The notes: generated by a model not told the origin, from the sequence alone. Positions 1 through 12,171 are shown, counted from the first letter of the stretch. The stretch is 64,000 nt of DNA from Diphasiastrum complanatum (GCA_029204225.1 CM055095.1:44109184-44173183); one strand, 5' to 3'. A program made the numbers and translations.

Positions 1-528
1 TGCCTAGACCCAGTCCTGGCATTGAAGTCCCCCGCTAAAAGAATATATCCTCGATCCTCATATCTGATAATGTCCGATGAAATATCCATGAAAGGTGACT
101 CCTCCTTTGAGGTGAAAGCTGATGTCTCTGGAGGGAAATAACAAATAGCCAAGAATATGTCACGATCTAACTCCATCAACCTGTGGTCCAACCTGATCCA
201 GATATAGCGAGCCTGCTCGTCAGTGTATAGTAACTCGACCCGTGGCCGGAGAGAGTCTCAAAATAAGCAAGCAACACCACTTGAACCGCGACTAGTCAGT
301 GCCCTCGTCTTCCCTCTGCAAGTAGAAAGCCAACAAAATCCCTCAATGCAAGGAAGTCCTCTCTCAGGACTCTCATGTGTCTCAGTAAGTATAAGGATAT
401 CCCCTGTAGTACAAAAATCTCTAAAGTCTCCTGCTGTAGCTGAAGAATGGATACCATTGCATTTCCATAAACTCAACCGCAATGCTTTTGTGAGGGCCCC
501 CGAACCGCTCCCAAGTCCGGGGAGCCCA

Positions 529-533
<5 letters not shown>
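1..533 (-). pseudogene. LINE A: start of ORF2 (APE endonuclease), runs off left edge
   Basis: Minus-strand reading opens at the ORF2 start and gives LWKCNGIHSS followed by LTETHESPERGLP. This is the first part of the apurinic/apyrimidinic-type endonuclease that nicks target DNA for LINE insertion; the Glu of TETHE is the expected metal ligand. The frame is open to about 258 and then shifts. Homology to LINE N (55994-56551) continues to base 1, so the copy goes on outside the window. Its 5' edge at 533 lies just before the ORF1/ORF2 junction and touches the microsatellite tail of LINE B. It is a 5'-truncated, non-functional copy. Confidence 0.85.

Positions 534-614
<81 letters not shown>
534..614 (-). 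repeat. (CT)n microsatellite tail of LINE B
   Basis: About 40 uninterrupted GA units on the plus strand, which is (CT)n on the element strand. It follows directly after the LINE B terminal ATTAATAAAG and takes the place of a poly(A) tail. LINE A starts immediately after it. Confidence 0.95.
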
Positions 615-615
<1 letters not shown>

Positions 616-617
<2 letters not shown>

Positions 618-648
618 TTATTAATGTCCATGGAATACCCTAAGGTAC
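616..648 (-). promoter_or_regulatory. LINE B 3'-terminal hairpin and ATTAATAAAG box
   Basis: On the element strand GTACC-TTAG-GGTAT (648-635) forms a 5-bp stem with a 4-nt loop. It is followed by ATTAATAAAG (625-616) and then the CT tail. The same arrangement with a different stem sequence ends LINEs C, D, E, G and M. It is probably the RNA structure the reverse transcriptase recognises; AATAAA could also act as a poly(A) signal. Confidence 0.65.
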
Positions 649-763
649 ATAGGACTGAAAAAAAGGTACATGTCAAGTATGCTCGGTGGGAGCGTGAAAG
701 CTCTACCACCTAAAAGAAACAAGATTACAGTAAAACAGGAAATAGTGCTAGGGACAAGGAGAG

Positions 764-1776
764 TCAAGCATCATAGATGTCTCTCTGCTTGTGAAAAAAA
801 AAATGATGTAAAGTATGTTGTGGCATTGTCTCTGAGCGAGCTGCGTCTCTCTGTCGTCGAGAGGATGATCGGTGGTGTCTATGTTGCCGTGAAGCTGTAG
901 GTTGTGGCCTACGGGCTGGCTGTCTCTCTGGTCGACAACACTGTCTCTGTCGTCTATGTATAGTGGCATCTGGAATCTCAGCCTCTCCATCACAATCACT
1001 ACTCTCCTGCCTTTGTCTCCGGCAGGATAGACACTCTTGTATGCTCAGCCGTATCAAGAGGGAGGTGTCAGCGTCAAGACTCGCCATACGCAAGTCTATC
1101 ATCTCCCGGATCATCAACACAACACATCTGGAGTCCTCATACGATATTAAGGTAGAGAGTGCAAATGGATGATCTCGAAACAAGCAGTAGTATCTCCCTC
1201 GAATCTCATAGTAAGCGGGGCATCTGAAGAGAAAATGAAACTCATCCTCTATATCATGTAGGTCACACATACTACAAATCCGCGCATCTCTCGGGATGCC
1301 CCTGTATCTGCCAGTATCCACAGCTAACTGGTGAGAAGAAACCCGAAACTGACCCATCACTATCCGCAGTCTGTGTGAGATACTGTCCACTAGGTATCTG
1401 GGTACAATGGGATACCCAGCAGGATCCCGGGATAGAAAATGTGCTCGATAAAATTCCGTCTTCACCCCAGATGAATCCTGCCAAGTGCTTTGAAGATATG
1501 CCCTGTATAGGTACCCTCTAATATACTGATGAGTACCAGCTGGTAGATCCATAATGTGAATACTCCACGTGGAGAGGAGACGACAGGCTTGGGAATACCA
1601 CGAAAAGGAGGAATCTGAAGTCGTGAGATGCGCGCCCACTCGGTAGCCGTCAAGCCAGTACTCCATGTCTCTGATGCGTATAGAGTCGAGGGAACGACCA
1701 TAGTGTCAAAGAGTCGGCACTTACTAGTCGCATCTCTAACATGTGAGCTGAAACATAGTCTCTCCAGATCTACCAA
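764..1776 (-). pseudogene. LINE B ORF2 C-terminal region with CCHC knuckle
   Basis: The frame at 764-1666 includes CSMCDLHDIEDEFHFLFRC, a C-x2-C-x8-H-x4-C knuckle, followed by PAYYEIRGRYYCLFRD, which recurs in every LINE copy here. This region lies after the RT thumb and is thought to bind RNA/DNA during target-primed reverse transcription. It overlaps the preceding RT frame (1462-1776) in another phase, so a frameshift separates the knuckle from the RT. Confidence 0.85.
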
Positions 1777-3194
1777 CGATGCATAACCCTTTCACAGCCG
1801 GGAAAATGCCGCCTGTCGCATGTTGAAAGTGGGACAGAAAATACCACACCTAGGTATGTGTAGGAGTCAACTACCTCAAGTGGATGCTCCTCCCATAGAA
1901 GCACCTGTCGCATCATGAAGGATCTAGAGGTCTTAAATACCATAACTTTGGTTTTGGCCACATTCACTGATAATCCCCACTGAGTACAAAAAGAGTGAAG
2001 CGCGTCAAGATGCCACTGCAGACCTTCCCTCGTCCTCGAAAGCAAAACCACATCATCAACATATAATAGGATAGCAATAACAAGGTCACCCAATGTGCAT
2101 CCCTCACCTCCCTCTGTTTGTATAACCTGCTCAAGCTCGTCTATATATAAACCAAAGAGTGTAGGAGAGAGAGGATCCCTGCTTAACCCCAATGGTACTC
2201 TCTATCTCTGGTGATACAACTCCTGATACTCGGATACGACCAACTGCCTGTATGATATCCTCTTGGAGGCCACGATCCCGAAGTCTCTGTATCAGTAGAT
2301 GTCGAGGCACAGAGTCAAAGGCCTTGCGGAAATCCACAAAGCAGCAATATACACGCTCTCTCCTGGCCTTAGCCTCCTCAATGATGGATCTCAAGGTGAA
2401 AATATGATCTGATGTAGTATATCCTGGTCTGAAACCTGCCTGACCTATGGCATGCAGTGCTCGGGTATCCATCTCTGAACTGATCTTTGACTGAAGAATA
2501 GAACCATAAACCTTGGCAAAGAGGTGGCTGATCATGATGGTATGATAGTTGTTGGCTTTCATGGGATCCCCGCCTTTATGGATAAGATGGATAAGGTTTG
2601 TGGACCAAGGGGAGGGGAAACCATATGTGATAAGAGGAAAGAGAGGAAGGGTGAGAGAATGTCAGCAGCTTGCTTGAAAAGTTCAGCTTCTAGATCATCA
2701 ATATCTTTGGCCTTATGTAGATTTAATCGGTCAATGGCCTCTTCTACTATGGCTGGGGAGAATGTATCAGAAGTACGCGTGTAGGGATGTGTGGGAAGTG
2801 GAGGGGTGTTAGGAATAGTATATAACGATGTGGCATAGGTTACCCATGTGCTAAGATCTGTGATCTGGGGTGGGGGTGCCCATGAGAGGAATTTTTGCCA
2901 AAATGATCGCGAAGAGGAGCTAAAGAGAAGGTCCATCATCTTCTTCCACTGGCCGATTTCGTAAGTAATTTTCTTTTTATGGGTGGTTCTACGATATACA
3001 CGGGATAAGTCCTTTACCATATGGGGAAGGTGGCAGTGTGCATAAATCAAGTCCAGATGAAGTTGGTTACACTCGTGGTCATACCAGGGGTTATGTGGTC
3101 GATTATGTCGTAAGTGCTTAGGCCGTAGTGATGGAAAAGCAAGGGATGCAGCGGTATGCAAAGTCCGGACAAGAAAAAGACACTGGTCTGTCAA
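1770..3194 (-). pseudogene. LINE B ORF2 linker and reverse transcriptase
   Basis: Three overlapping minus-strand frames (2559-3194, 2131-2562, 1770-2192) carry the linker (NPWYDHECNQLH), RT fingers (YRTIMISHLFAKVYG-type text), the FVDFRKAFDSVPRHLL palm motif, and the catalytic LLYVDDVVLLSRTREG (YVDD, where most sister copies have YADD). Frame changes near 2560 and 2160 break the polyprotein. The likely original product is an L1-type RT acting on its own RNA at a nicked target; this copy is dead. Confidence 0.85.
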
Positions 3195-3284
3195 AGTATC
3201 GTCGTAAGGGAAATAAGTCAGGAGGTCAGATAATGCTTCCCAATACCTAGGGGTGTTTTGAGGATTATAGCGGTATGCCAGGAG

Positions 3285-4133
3285 TTAGGGTACTAGTACA
3301 TGGGGTGTGAAGAAGGCCAATAGAGAGAGAGAGAGGTATGAGTGGTCAGACAAAGTGGTAAGGTGAACCAGGAAAGATGAAATGTAGGGGAGGAGAGACG
3401 ACAATCCCATGAAATAGTCAACAACACTACTCCCTCCACTATGTGGAAAACAAGTAAAGTCACCTGAATCAGGCCACTGCAATAAGCCATTATTTATCGC
3501 CAATCCATGAGCCTCGCCTAACTGAAGCATCTGCTCTCCATATGCAGTAACTGGACCCTCTGCATCTGCTGATCGTCGCCAGAGGCCAAGATCATCCCAG
3601 TCTAAAGCATGTATCCGTTGTGGATCATCCTCTGCTCTATGGAACTTTGTCTGCCTGGATCCAGTCCTGGCATTAAAATCGCCAACTAAAAGAACATAAT
3701 TCCGCTCCTCATATCTGATAATGTCTGAAGAGATATCCATGTAAGGTGACTCCTCATCTGCTGTGAAAACTGATGTGTTCGGTGGAAAATAACAAATGGC
3801 CAAGAAGAGGTCACGGTTCAGTCCCATCAAAGTCCGGTCCACCCGAATCCAAATATAGCGAGCTCACTCATCTGTATGCACCAACTCGACCCAAGGCCGA
3901 ATGAAGTCGCGGACTAAGCAGGCCACCCCACCAGAACCCCGATCTATCAATGCTCTCGTCGACCGCCGATGTGCAGAGTACCAGCCAAAACTCGTAAAAA
4001 CCGGTAGACCTCTTTCCGGACTCTCATGTGTCTCGGTGAATAGGAAGAGATCACCTTCCGCACATAAGTCTCTAAAATCGCCGGCAATAGCTGAAGAGTG
4101 AATGCCATTGCAGTTCCATAGCCTCAACCGCAA
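3285..4133 (-). pseudogene. LINE B ORF2 APE endonuclease
   Basis: Starts LRLWNCNGIHSSAIAGDF and shows LFTETHESPERGLP, LLVGDFNARTGSRQTKF and LTTLSDHSYLSLSL. These are the endonuclease motifs containing the Glu, the GDFNAR Asp/Asn and the SDH Asp/His. A TGA at about 3862 splits it, where LINE N has CGA (Arg) in the same context (DERARY), so this is a CpG-type C-to-T change. The last third shifts frame again near 3290. Confidence 0.85.
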
Positions 4134-4385
4134 TGCTCGAGAAGGACCCCCCGAACCGTTACTTAGTTCGAGGGGCCTTAATCCCTATTTTTCAGAATTC
4201 GGAGGATCAATGTATTGAGCCTTGCCATCTCGATAAATTACCCTGTTCCCCAAAGCTTTTGCCTCAATGAATGCTTTTTTCCGATCCGCAACTTGCATGG
4301 GAGTGAGATCTCATCCATAAACAAAAGTGTACCTCTAAGCTTGGCCCGCAGTTTGAGGGTTGCCCGTCTCTTCCAGATTCGTGTT

Positions 4386-4599
4386 CGATACAACCTTGCA
4401 AAGCTATCTGAATAGAACCCAAAGCACACCAAAGTAGGCTCCAAATATCCACTTTATTGATTTCTCTTCAAAGTACATGGCAAACTATCCACATAAACAC
4501 ATAAGGGCATTGTTGCTAAGTCTCCTCCCAGCCACCTGCTACATAGATTATGAGGAGGAATGCCTCTCTCTAGGCTCAGTTATACACATTCCACAAGCA
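4386..4599. other. Unassigned junction DNA
   Basis: AT-rich sequence between the truncated end of LINE B and the Copia remnant. I see no domain or repeat in it. Confidence 0.4.
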
Positions 4600-5083
4600 C
4601 CCTGAGTCAACAAAGATACAATGTCCCTAGTCTTTCGAAAAAGTCAAGGAGATGAAACAGTATCCATACCATTCAATTATTGGCTCTCTCATGTATGCCA
4701 TGATTTGTACTAGACCTAACATTTCTTATTTAGTTAGTACACTCGGCAAATATATGTCGAATCCAAGTTTCATTCATTGAAAAGCTCTACTTAGAGTTCT
4801 TCGATATTAACAGTCGACAGAAAATTATTGCATCCGTTATGGTGAAAATTCGAATGGTGATTGAATACCCATGTTAACTTTCTTCAAGGTTTTACAGATA
4901 CAGTTTAGGCCGGAGATGTTGACAAGAGAAAATCGACATCAGGCTATGTCTTTGTGTTTAATCTTGTCTCATGGACTAGCAAGAAGCAGAATTCACCTGC
5001 ATTATCTTCGACAGAGGCCGAATACATTGTTGCTGCACATGTTGGAGTATAGGATTTGGAGTAGACTAGTCATACTACCCATT
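4600..5083 (+). pseudogene. Copia (Ty1) RT/RNase H remnant
   Basis: Across shifting frames the plus strand reads IIGSLMYAMICTRP, YLVSTLGKYMSNPS, then AGDVDKRKSTSGY, WTSKKQNSPALSSTEAEYI. These are the conserved end of Copia RT (GSLMYA) and its RNase H (KSTSGY, TEAEY). At least three stops or frameshifts interrupt it. No gag or integrase was found next to it, so it is a fragment. Confidence 0.8.
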
Positions 5084-6660
5084 AATAACACTAACAAATT
5101 GTAAACCACACAACAAAAGAGCAAGCTGAAATTTGAAAGTGTTTACCAACTTATTTAGCGTGGAGAGGACTGCTTGTTTTCATAATCAAAATGAGGTTAC
5201 AATAATGGCCCTTACACGTCTATCAACGGGCAATATTACCACTTATACTAAAAGTCCTATATATTGCAACTTTTGCCTTACAAAACTTAAATCACTAATA
5301 ATACTATTTTGAATTTGACTTTAGTCATACAACTTTACAACTTTAAGTCATGCCTTTTAATCTTAAGTCCCAACTTTAACCTTAAGTAATATCTCTAACC
5401 TTAAGTACTATCTTAACATTAAGGTGGTCAACACAAAATAAACATTAAATCTAACACTTTCCTCGTGTGATCTTTAAGGATCTAATTGATGATTTTTGCA
5501 TGTTCTCAAACTTTATCTCCACCTTGACTTTACATGTCCCTAGCATGAACTAAAAAGGGGTAATATGTATTGGAAGGGTATTTTCACACACAGTTGTAGG
5601 CCATGTCTATTTGTCCAGATACTCAACGTTCACTGGGAAGAGAAAAAAGGAAGGACCCCATTTCACATAGAAAAGTGAGGCCCACATGTGGCAGATGACG
5701 CCTTAAAATGCCCTAGAGCCCCTCTCTTTAAGTTTTGTTAGCACTTGAATTTTCTAGGCAAGAGAACATCCTTGTGGTTCATACAAGACAGAGGAGAGAG
5801 AACAAAGGTCTCCAAGTATGTGTGTGACATGCGGGCCAATGGACGGGGGTAAATGTGACTCAACATTAATATTGGCCTCCCTTGTGCGTGAAAACACCCT
5901 AAGTTCACCAAAATGAAAAACAGTGACTACTAATGTCACTCATGCGCTTAGAGAAAAGCCCACACCATGATTTATTTACTATGCCTTTTCAAACCTAAAC
6001 CATAATTCATGTCATGGCCCTAAATGGTTTGAACCTTTAGGGGGTATCTTGGACAAGGATGGACCTAACCTAGGTAATAGCTGAATAGGACCATGTGGAC
6101 TGATGACCACTACCAGCATGTGTATTGCATGCATGCCTTGGGTGTAGATGTGCACTTACTCTGCTATTGCATGGGTCCTAGCTATTAAACGGTCTTTCCA
6201 CATGCAGTAGACATGCATGGGAGATTGGCATGATCGGTTAGACTGCTTCCGTGTGGATTTCATGCATGGATAGGTAGGGTGGTCTCTATACTCTACATAA
6301 ATACCCATTAGTGTCTATGGGAATTATGGAGAGTCCTACGGCCGTATTGGGAAGCACATCTATCAATCACTTTTGCCTTTCTCCCTGTTGCTCGGGGGCT
6401 AGATCCGTATTCATCTAGGGTTTAGTTGGCAAGGTTTGGTCTACTGCAATCTCTCTCCGGTTTAATGCTACTCCAATTTGGTTTTGATCTATGTGGGCGT
6501 TTCAATTCAAGTGGCTTCAACTGTTGCAATTTACTCGGTTTTGATAAATTGAATAGCTTTAAATACCTTGTCCAGCATCAGAAGTTTTAGGAACATTCTG
6601 ACATACTTATTATTTTCTGAAACTGCGCGCACAACAAATTTCTCTTTACTATGCAAACAT
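5084..6660. other. AT-rich DNA without a recognisable gene
   Basis: No ORF or exon here looks real. At 5350-5430 there is a short run of CTTAAG-like repeats. A TATA-like TACATAAATA near 6294 followed by pyrimidine-rich text could be a degraded LTR promoter belonging to the Copia remnant, but no second LTR copy was found in the window. Confidence 0.4.
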
Positions 6661-7311
6661 GCATGGAGGCTTCTAGCCATAACAACACCCTAAAATGTTA
6701 TTCCGCCATTTATTTTAAAGCTGAAAAGATAATCAATAATAATATCGTCACTGGAAATGGTGGGACTTAAACCCAATTCCATGATTTTGAACACTTGGAA
6801 ATGAATCTATGGTACGATCATACACCTTCTTAGACATGCAATAGTTGGAACTAAGGTCCCACATTCAAAATGAACCACTCAGATGGGACCAGACATGGGA
6901 AACGATCGTCTTCCCTAGACACAACGGGATAGATGATGCTTCCAAACTCATCTGCAGTGAAGTGCCATCTCTTTGACACCTGGTTACACATACTCATGAT
7001 TCACACAAGTATCGCCATCTATTATCTTCTCTATGCTTATCATTGGATACACTATCAACAACTGTCAAAAGATGAGAGAAATTAAAGCAAAGAATCAAAA
7101 ACAGCATAATGCTGCAACGATTCAACAAAGCACTAACATGTTCTTGAGTTGTCTTCTTGATTAGGCATATCATTGCCTCCATTAAGAATGACTCACAGAA
7201 ACAGGAAAGCAGATAGTATTATTCAGAATATTCAGGACATAGCATTCGAGTTTCAACCAAAGACTAGAAACGATCCATTCATGAGCATAGGATACTTCAA
7301 GGGAGACATAC
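6661..7311. other. AT-rich host-like DNA
   Basis: Looks like plant intron or intergenic sequence: low GC, short random ORFs, no element homology that I recognise. Confidence 0.35.
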
Positions 7312-7398
7312 CTTAGCACCTTCATGGACATTATTGAAACGTTTGGACCAGTCAAGAGTTGCAAGACAAGCCTCCACACCTCTATCATGCTCTTCTGG
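7312..7398 (-). CDS. Candidate internal exon G, host gene, unknown product
   Basis: The minus strand has a strong donor (AAG|GTATGTC) at 7312 and an AG acceptor at 7399-7400. Between them lie 29 open codons, phase 0 at both ends, reading PEEHDRGVEACLATLDWSKR then FNNVHEGAK. The composition (charged, amphipathic helix) looks like real protein rather than random translation. I do not recognise the family. It is on the same strand as the other exon candidates in this window, so it may belong to the same gene. Confidence 0.5.
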
Positions 7399-8753
7399 CT
7401 GTATCCAGTGCCCGGATAGACAAGGTATAAATGATAACATGCATATATTGCCATCTTATTCCTACCTTAATGTTTATCACTCACACAGTAACAATCAAAG
7501 GAGCTGGACTACTGTTTGGGCTCAAGTCCCCCCAGATGAAACACTGTCCAGGATCCACTACTTGCTTTTTTATTCTGCAGTTTGTAAGAAGCAAGAGGTT
7601 GCTACTTGGAAACTCTAACAAAATTGTTAAATCATTCCATTGTACCAGAATCTCCCCATATATAACCATTTTTCCATTACAGAGTTGATATTTAATTTTA
7701 TTGAACAGCACTTACCTTCTAAAGAAAACTTGAAACTTTACTCAATTTCAACTCAATAGCACAAACTTCTCGTACCTCAAAAACAGACACACACAAATCA
7801 CACCAAAAAACCCTGAGGATGGTGTACAGGGACTGGATTAAATAGATTGTATGACCAGGTAACCAGCGATAGCAGACATTTGTGGCACTTCAAGAACAAA
7901 CTTAGATGGTAGTACAAACTGGACAGATATGACAGCCACAAAAGTGGACCCAAAAAAATCAAAGAAAAGATTATATCAAGAGAAGGCACACTTGGAGGTT
8001 AGAACTTGTAAAAGACCGCAAGGGACAAGTTATCAAACTTCCAGACAATGCCATGATTGGACTCATTGGAGAGTGTGATGGGAGGCTAACGTCTTATGGC
8101 TCTAGGCTATTCAATGGATAGATAAAGAAAACAACAATGCTCAATCTGTGATTGATGATAAAGCACTAAAACAACGCAGTGTATCAAATATGCCTGGAAG
8201 AGAGAGTCCACTTCAAGGCCAAAACTCGGAAAAGCCACTAAGCACCAGTACTAAGTGGTTATCAAATTTCCAAAGAAGAAATGATTAGACACTTTAATGA
8301 GAGGCTACTGCCTTAAAGCTCTAGGCCATTTCAAAAATAAAATTGAAAAAGTCGATGTAAATCTGGGATACGTGGTAAAACGACAGTATTTAAGAACTTG
8401 AATTGAAGTTGGTCTTTTCTGGTACTGCTTGATAATAAAGACAAACTTTGTCAAGACCTTGACTTAAAGAAATTTCAAAGAAATATATGGAGATATGCTG
8501 CAGTTGTTGATCTTTATTGTGAAGTTCCAATCTTAACAAAAATTTCAACCTGATTAGTGTCATTTAAGGTCTTACACAGCTAAAATTGATTGCCTAGACC
8601 ATATAGAATCATTGCTTAATGGAAACGTGAACATGCAGAAAAGGGCAAATAAAAACAAACACCATAGAGCTGGAAAGCTTATATTCAAATATTGAAAACA
8701 TGAAACTGGATTACAGCTCTTCTTGTAGTACAAAGTCTTATTCACTCAAAAAA
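7399..8753. other. Intron-like AT-rich DNA
   Basis: No domain, repeat or element homology recognised. It separates two minus-strand exon candidates. Confidence 0.35.
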
Positions 8754-9011
8754 TTAAAATATCAGTTTAGCAGCATAACATTCATGCATAATGGTGCGTG
8801 GACATTCTTGAAAGAAAATATCCAAAAGGACAGCCAAGATTCTGACCTCCAACCAATCATCTAGATCATCAGCAAGCGAACTGTCTTGTATTGCCGAAAA
8901 TTGATCTTTTGATGGAAGCTTAAAAGAGCCAGTACAGATTGCCAAAACAGCAGCACTGAAAATCTTCGGTGACACCCGATCATCTAGAAAGACCTTGGGT
9001 CGGACAACACC
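8754..9011 (-). CDS. Candidate exon F, host gene, unknown product
   Basis: A good acceptor on the minus strand (polypyrimidine tract, TGCAG|GGTG at 9012-9013) opens 85 codons beginning GVVRPKVFLDDRVSPKIFSA and containing DDLDDWLEVRILAVLLDIFF. It ends at a stop at 8754-8756. Either it is a terminal exon (AATAA follows the stop) or a donor inside it was missed. The alternating hydrophobic/charged pattern suggests helical repeats, and the family is not recognised. The longer ORF that includes it (to 9308) runs into an intronic duplication and should not be taken as one protein. Confidence 0.5.
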   Translation of the reverse strand, partial: GVVRPKVFLDDRVSPKIFSAAVLAICTGSFKLPSKDQFSAIQDSSLADDLDDWLEVRILAVLLDIFFQECPRTIMHECYAAKLIF

Positions 9012-9076
9012 CTGCATGGGCGAAATCAGAAAAGGGAACTTTTTCAAGAGAGCAATGACTGAAACAAATGACAAGG

Positions 9077-9269
9077 ATACTATAACTGCAATTTCACCCT
9101 TTCTAAATGAATTTATGAGACTTATAAATTGAAAAATTTTACTCCACTTGGAACTGTAAAATTTGATAACATGGAATACTATAACTGCAATTTCACCCTT
9201 TCTAAATGAATTTATGAGACTTATAAATTGAAAAATTTTACTCCACTTGGAACTGTAAAATTTGATAAC
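9077..9269. repeat. 99-bp tandem duplication in intron
   Basis: Copy 1 (9077-9175) and copy 2 (9176-9269) are nearly identical, both starting ATACTATAACTGCAATTTC. The duplication lies upstream of exon F on the gene strand and inflates the local ORF. Confidence 0.95.
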
Positions 9270-10366
9270 CAGATATTCCATGGTCATGTAAATAAATAAG
9301 GAGTGCACTCATCCTAAAAATGATATTGATTTTGATATTCTAGAGCCCTTGGCTTTGACATCAGATACAGTAGCTCGGTAAAATTGATAACATCAAAACC
9401 TTTAGTAGAACCTCTTGCAAATAGAAACTAGCCACAAACAGTTAGCTTTATGCCTGCAATGATGCCTTGATTCACATAAACTAGCTCATCCAGATTTGAA
9501 AATGATCAACTAGTGGCAAGATAATAGTTCAAACCTGAGAAACAAACGCCACAATTTTATCGTTCTTTCATGCTTACATTGTGCATTATAGTCTGAGCAT
9601 TTTCTGCCATTATGGACGTATCTGGAGTCTCTTAAACAAATGTTTCGTGCATGATTTTCCTAGGATTCTTAGGTTGATCAGCTCCCAAAAGGATCTTGTG
9701 GGAGTAGCCAGAGTGATCCTGCTCACAACTTGTCTTATCGGATCTGATATGTGACATTTCTTGAGCATGCTTCTTGAAGCCTCTATTGTTCTGCCATGGT
9801 CGCTGCCAAGATTGGAACACAGCTCATAGGTACTAGGTGTTCAAGGTCAGTGTGCATAAATACACAATATTGATAATGTATTATTCATCAAAACACAGAA
9901 TTTTCAGTTTTTCAATTTTTCCGTGCATCAAGAGTTTAGTTTTGGTGGTTAAGCATCCCTTGTTACATCAACCATGAAAGGCCAGTGGTGTAACAGGATA
10001 GCAAAGGTAGGTATCAGAGTACTAAGAGAATGAAAATATGAATAAATTAGTCTACCAATCCCCTGATCAGAATATACATAAGCATATATCTTAATCTGGC
10101 AGATCCTCTCTGCATAAGTTACTCACTTATATAACTAAGAATCTTGTAACTCAGTTCTCAAAATAAGAATTCTATTTCTCAAAGAGTAAATAACATATCT
10201 GGGAAATCTCTGACATGCGAAAACCTCAGTATAGTGCATGAAATGACCTATTGAATACTTTCACTCAGTATACAATGCTTATTCCGACATGCATCAATTC
10301 CATGCAGAGATTTCTACATGAAAACTGCCATAACGTCAGATGCTCATAACTTTGTCATCTGGATAC
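9270..10366. other. Intron-like AT-rich DNA
   Basis: No convincing coding exon. A 62-codon minus-strand ORF at 9632-9820 has no recognisable motif and no clear splice sites. Confidence 0.35.
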
Positions 10367-10501
10367 CGCTTTAGGTGCTGTAAAGTGAAGTACTGAGGGA
10401 GGACAAGTGATCATGATGACTGCCATGTCACCCAGGGCCATACTATCCCCACGGGCCACAGGCGGAGTTGTAACAGCCAGAATTTCAGGTAGGAGAGAGC
10501 A
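10367..10501 (-). CDS. Candidate internal exon E, host gene, unknown product
   Basis: The minus strand reads 45 open codons between an AAAAG acceptor (just above 10501) and a GCG|GTATCC donor at 10367, phase 0 at both ends. It contains LLPEILAVTTPPVARGDSMA and ends FTAPKA. The GC content is higher than in the flanks, as expected of a coding exon. The acceptor is weak, so the 5' edge is uncertain. Family not recognised. Confidence 0.45.
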
Positions 10502-10910
10502 CTTTTACTGTGAGAAGAAGCTTCAAAACCACCAACCGAGCATGCATGCATGGAATATGCCAAAAGGTTTGGTGGTAGGTGGAAGCTAGATAGTCGGTTT
10601 GAGATGCTCAATGATCTGAAAAGGTCCATGGTAATGAGGTGCAAGTCTGAAACCTCTTTAGAAACCTTAATTCAAAAAGAACATTATGATTACTTGGTAT
10701 AATTAGCATCCTATAAAAAAGTGAGAACCTACCACATGAAATGTTGTGTCACATAGGCAGTTGAGGTTTGTAGTTTAATTATGTTATATCGATTGTCTTG
10801 ATGGAGCCAATTACCATCTGTGGAAATCTAAGATGAAAATAGTGCTAATGGCTACCTAAGTTATCATGAGCAAGAATGGATCCACTTAGCTTTATGTATG
10901 TTATATATTA

Positions 10911-10953
<43 letters not shown>

Positions 10954-11616
10954 CCTTCCCAAAATTGATTTACAGTTAGCTTACCAAAGCGTCCAAATAT
11001 GTTAAAGCGCAACGTAAAAGACTTTTCCGAAGACGCACAGCATCACCAAACACTACCTGCAAACGAATATTCATCACTATACTGTCATGGGATTAAAAAG
11101 CACAATAGCAAAGTCAACAACAAACAACATAATTTCTCTAAAAAAAATATATTCCACATTCAAAAGTAAAGCTTTCTCTCAAGACTCAACTATTAACCTT
11201 GCCAGAACCTCAATTTTCACCATTAAAAGCAAAATTGTTATGCATATAAAACACCACATACTCTCGTTGTCAGTAATCCATCTACCTTCAATAACAAGAG
11301 AACGTGCTCCAAAATCAATAACCAATATCAAAACAATCTGATCAAGCATGATTTGGGGTTAGTTGGGGAATGACAGCATAAAGATGTGAACTGTGTGTTT
11401 GGCAGAAACAAATGAACTGAATGACATCCCAACTCCAGAGTTCTAACACTCAAGGAGTAAAGTATGGCGAATAAAGGTACATAAATCAATGCTACTATAT
11501 TGTATATAATCATTAAATTCAGATCAGATCCAAATTGAATCCAATTGACATTACAGTGACAACTTACTAGCAACTAGACTATATGTCCTACTAATCACAA
11601 TCTACTTACTAGTAAT
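10502..11616. other. AT-rich intron-like DNA with a TA microsatellite
   Basis: Contains a (TA)n run at about 10905-10949. No gene recognised. Confidence 0.5.
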
Positions 11617-11996
11617 TGTTAGAAAACCGACTTGCTCATACAAGTAACCCAAGACAAGATTCCTATTGTGATGAAAGAATAGCCAAACACATGAGAGAGA
11701 ACACAAGTGATGAGGAACTCCAACTATGTCCCATTGCAAATGAGGTAGGGTGCACTACATACTTATAAACTTTGGTCTATGCCGAAAAGCAAAAGCAACT
11801 TAAAACCAATTGCGTAATTAATGTCTCTATATATGGTAAAAGCACCAACACCTATCTATAGCAAAACTTGTCTAACTATAGTCTAACTTGACCTTTACTT
11901 AATATAGATAAGGCCCCCTAGAATTAGCATGTAGGCATTACCCAATATTCCTAAATGACAACATTAGGGGTACTAATGTGAACATTAACTCTAACA
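11617..11996 (-). repeat. 3' LTR of the non-autonomous element
   Basis: 380 bp bounded by TGTTAG and CTAACA as inverted ends. The element-strand polypurine tract lies immediately to its right (11997-12006). Confidence 0.75.
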
Positions 11997-12166
11997 CTCC
12001 CCCTTAATGTTTACATTGTCATGAACTATGCATAGCACGAGTATGCATATGTATCCTCCATGGCGCCCATGTAATGAAGATCCTCAATTCTGATGTAGAA
12101 TCCACGATCAACTTTGATCTGAATGTCTTCATTACTCAATGTAGAACTTCCGTTGTATAATGATCC

Positions 12167-12171
12167 TTTAG
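12167..12171. repeat. Left target-site duplication of gypsy-1 (TTTAG)
   Basis: TTTAG precedes the 5' LTR and recurs at 17852-17856 after the 3' LTR. This 5-bp duplication is the size Ty3/gypsy integrases make. Confidence 0.8.

Larger units (their letters stand above)
615..4385 (-). mobile_element. LINE B, L1-like non-LTR retrotransposon, 5'-truncated
   Basis: Minus-strand order from right to left: the end of ORF1, endonuclease, linker, reverse transcriptase, C-terminal CCHC region, 3'UTR hairpin, microsatellite. Homology to the ORF1 of LINE N stops at about 4385, inside the C-terminal RNA-binding domain, so the insertion is 5'-truncated as is usual for target-primed reverse transcription. 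ORF2 is complete in domain content but carries stops and frameshifts. The right flank is unrelated AT-rich DNA with a Copia remnant; the left flank is LINE A. I see no target-site duplication. Confidence 0.9.

Noticed and set aside
223-624. ORFs through GA/CT runs encoding (RE)n or (LS)n peptides, also at 38050-38150 and 39960-40060
   Set aside because: They are translations of the microsatellite tails and have no start context or homology.
8754-9308. A 184-aa minus-strand ORF taken as one protein
   Set aside because: Its first half is the translated intronic 99-bp duplication. Only the part from 9011 down follows a credible splice acceptor.
10905-10949. The (TA)n run as an origin or regulatory element
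   Set aside because: A plain dinucleotide repeat in intron-like DNA; nothing else supports a function.
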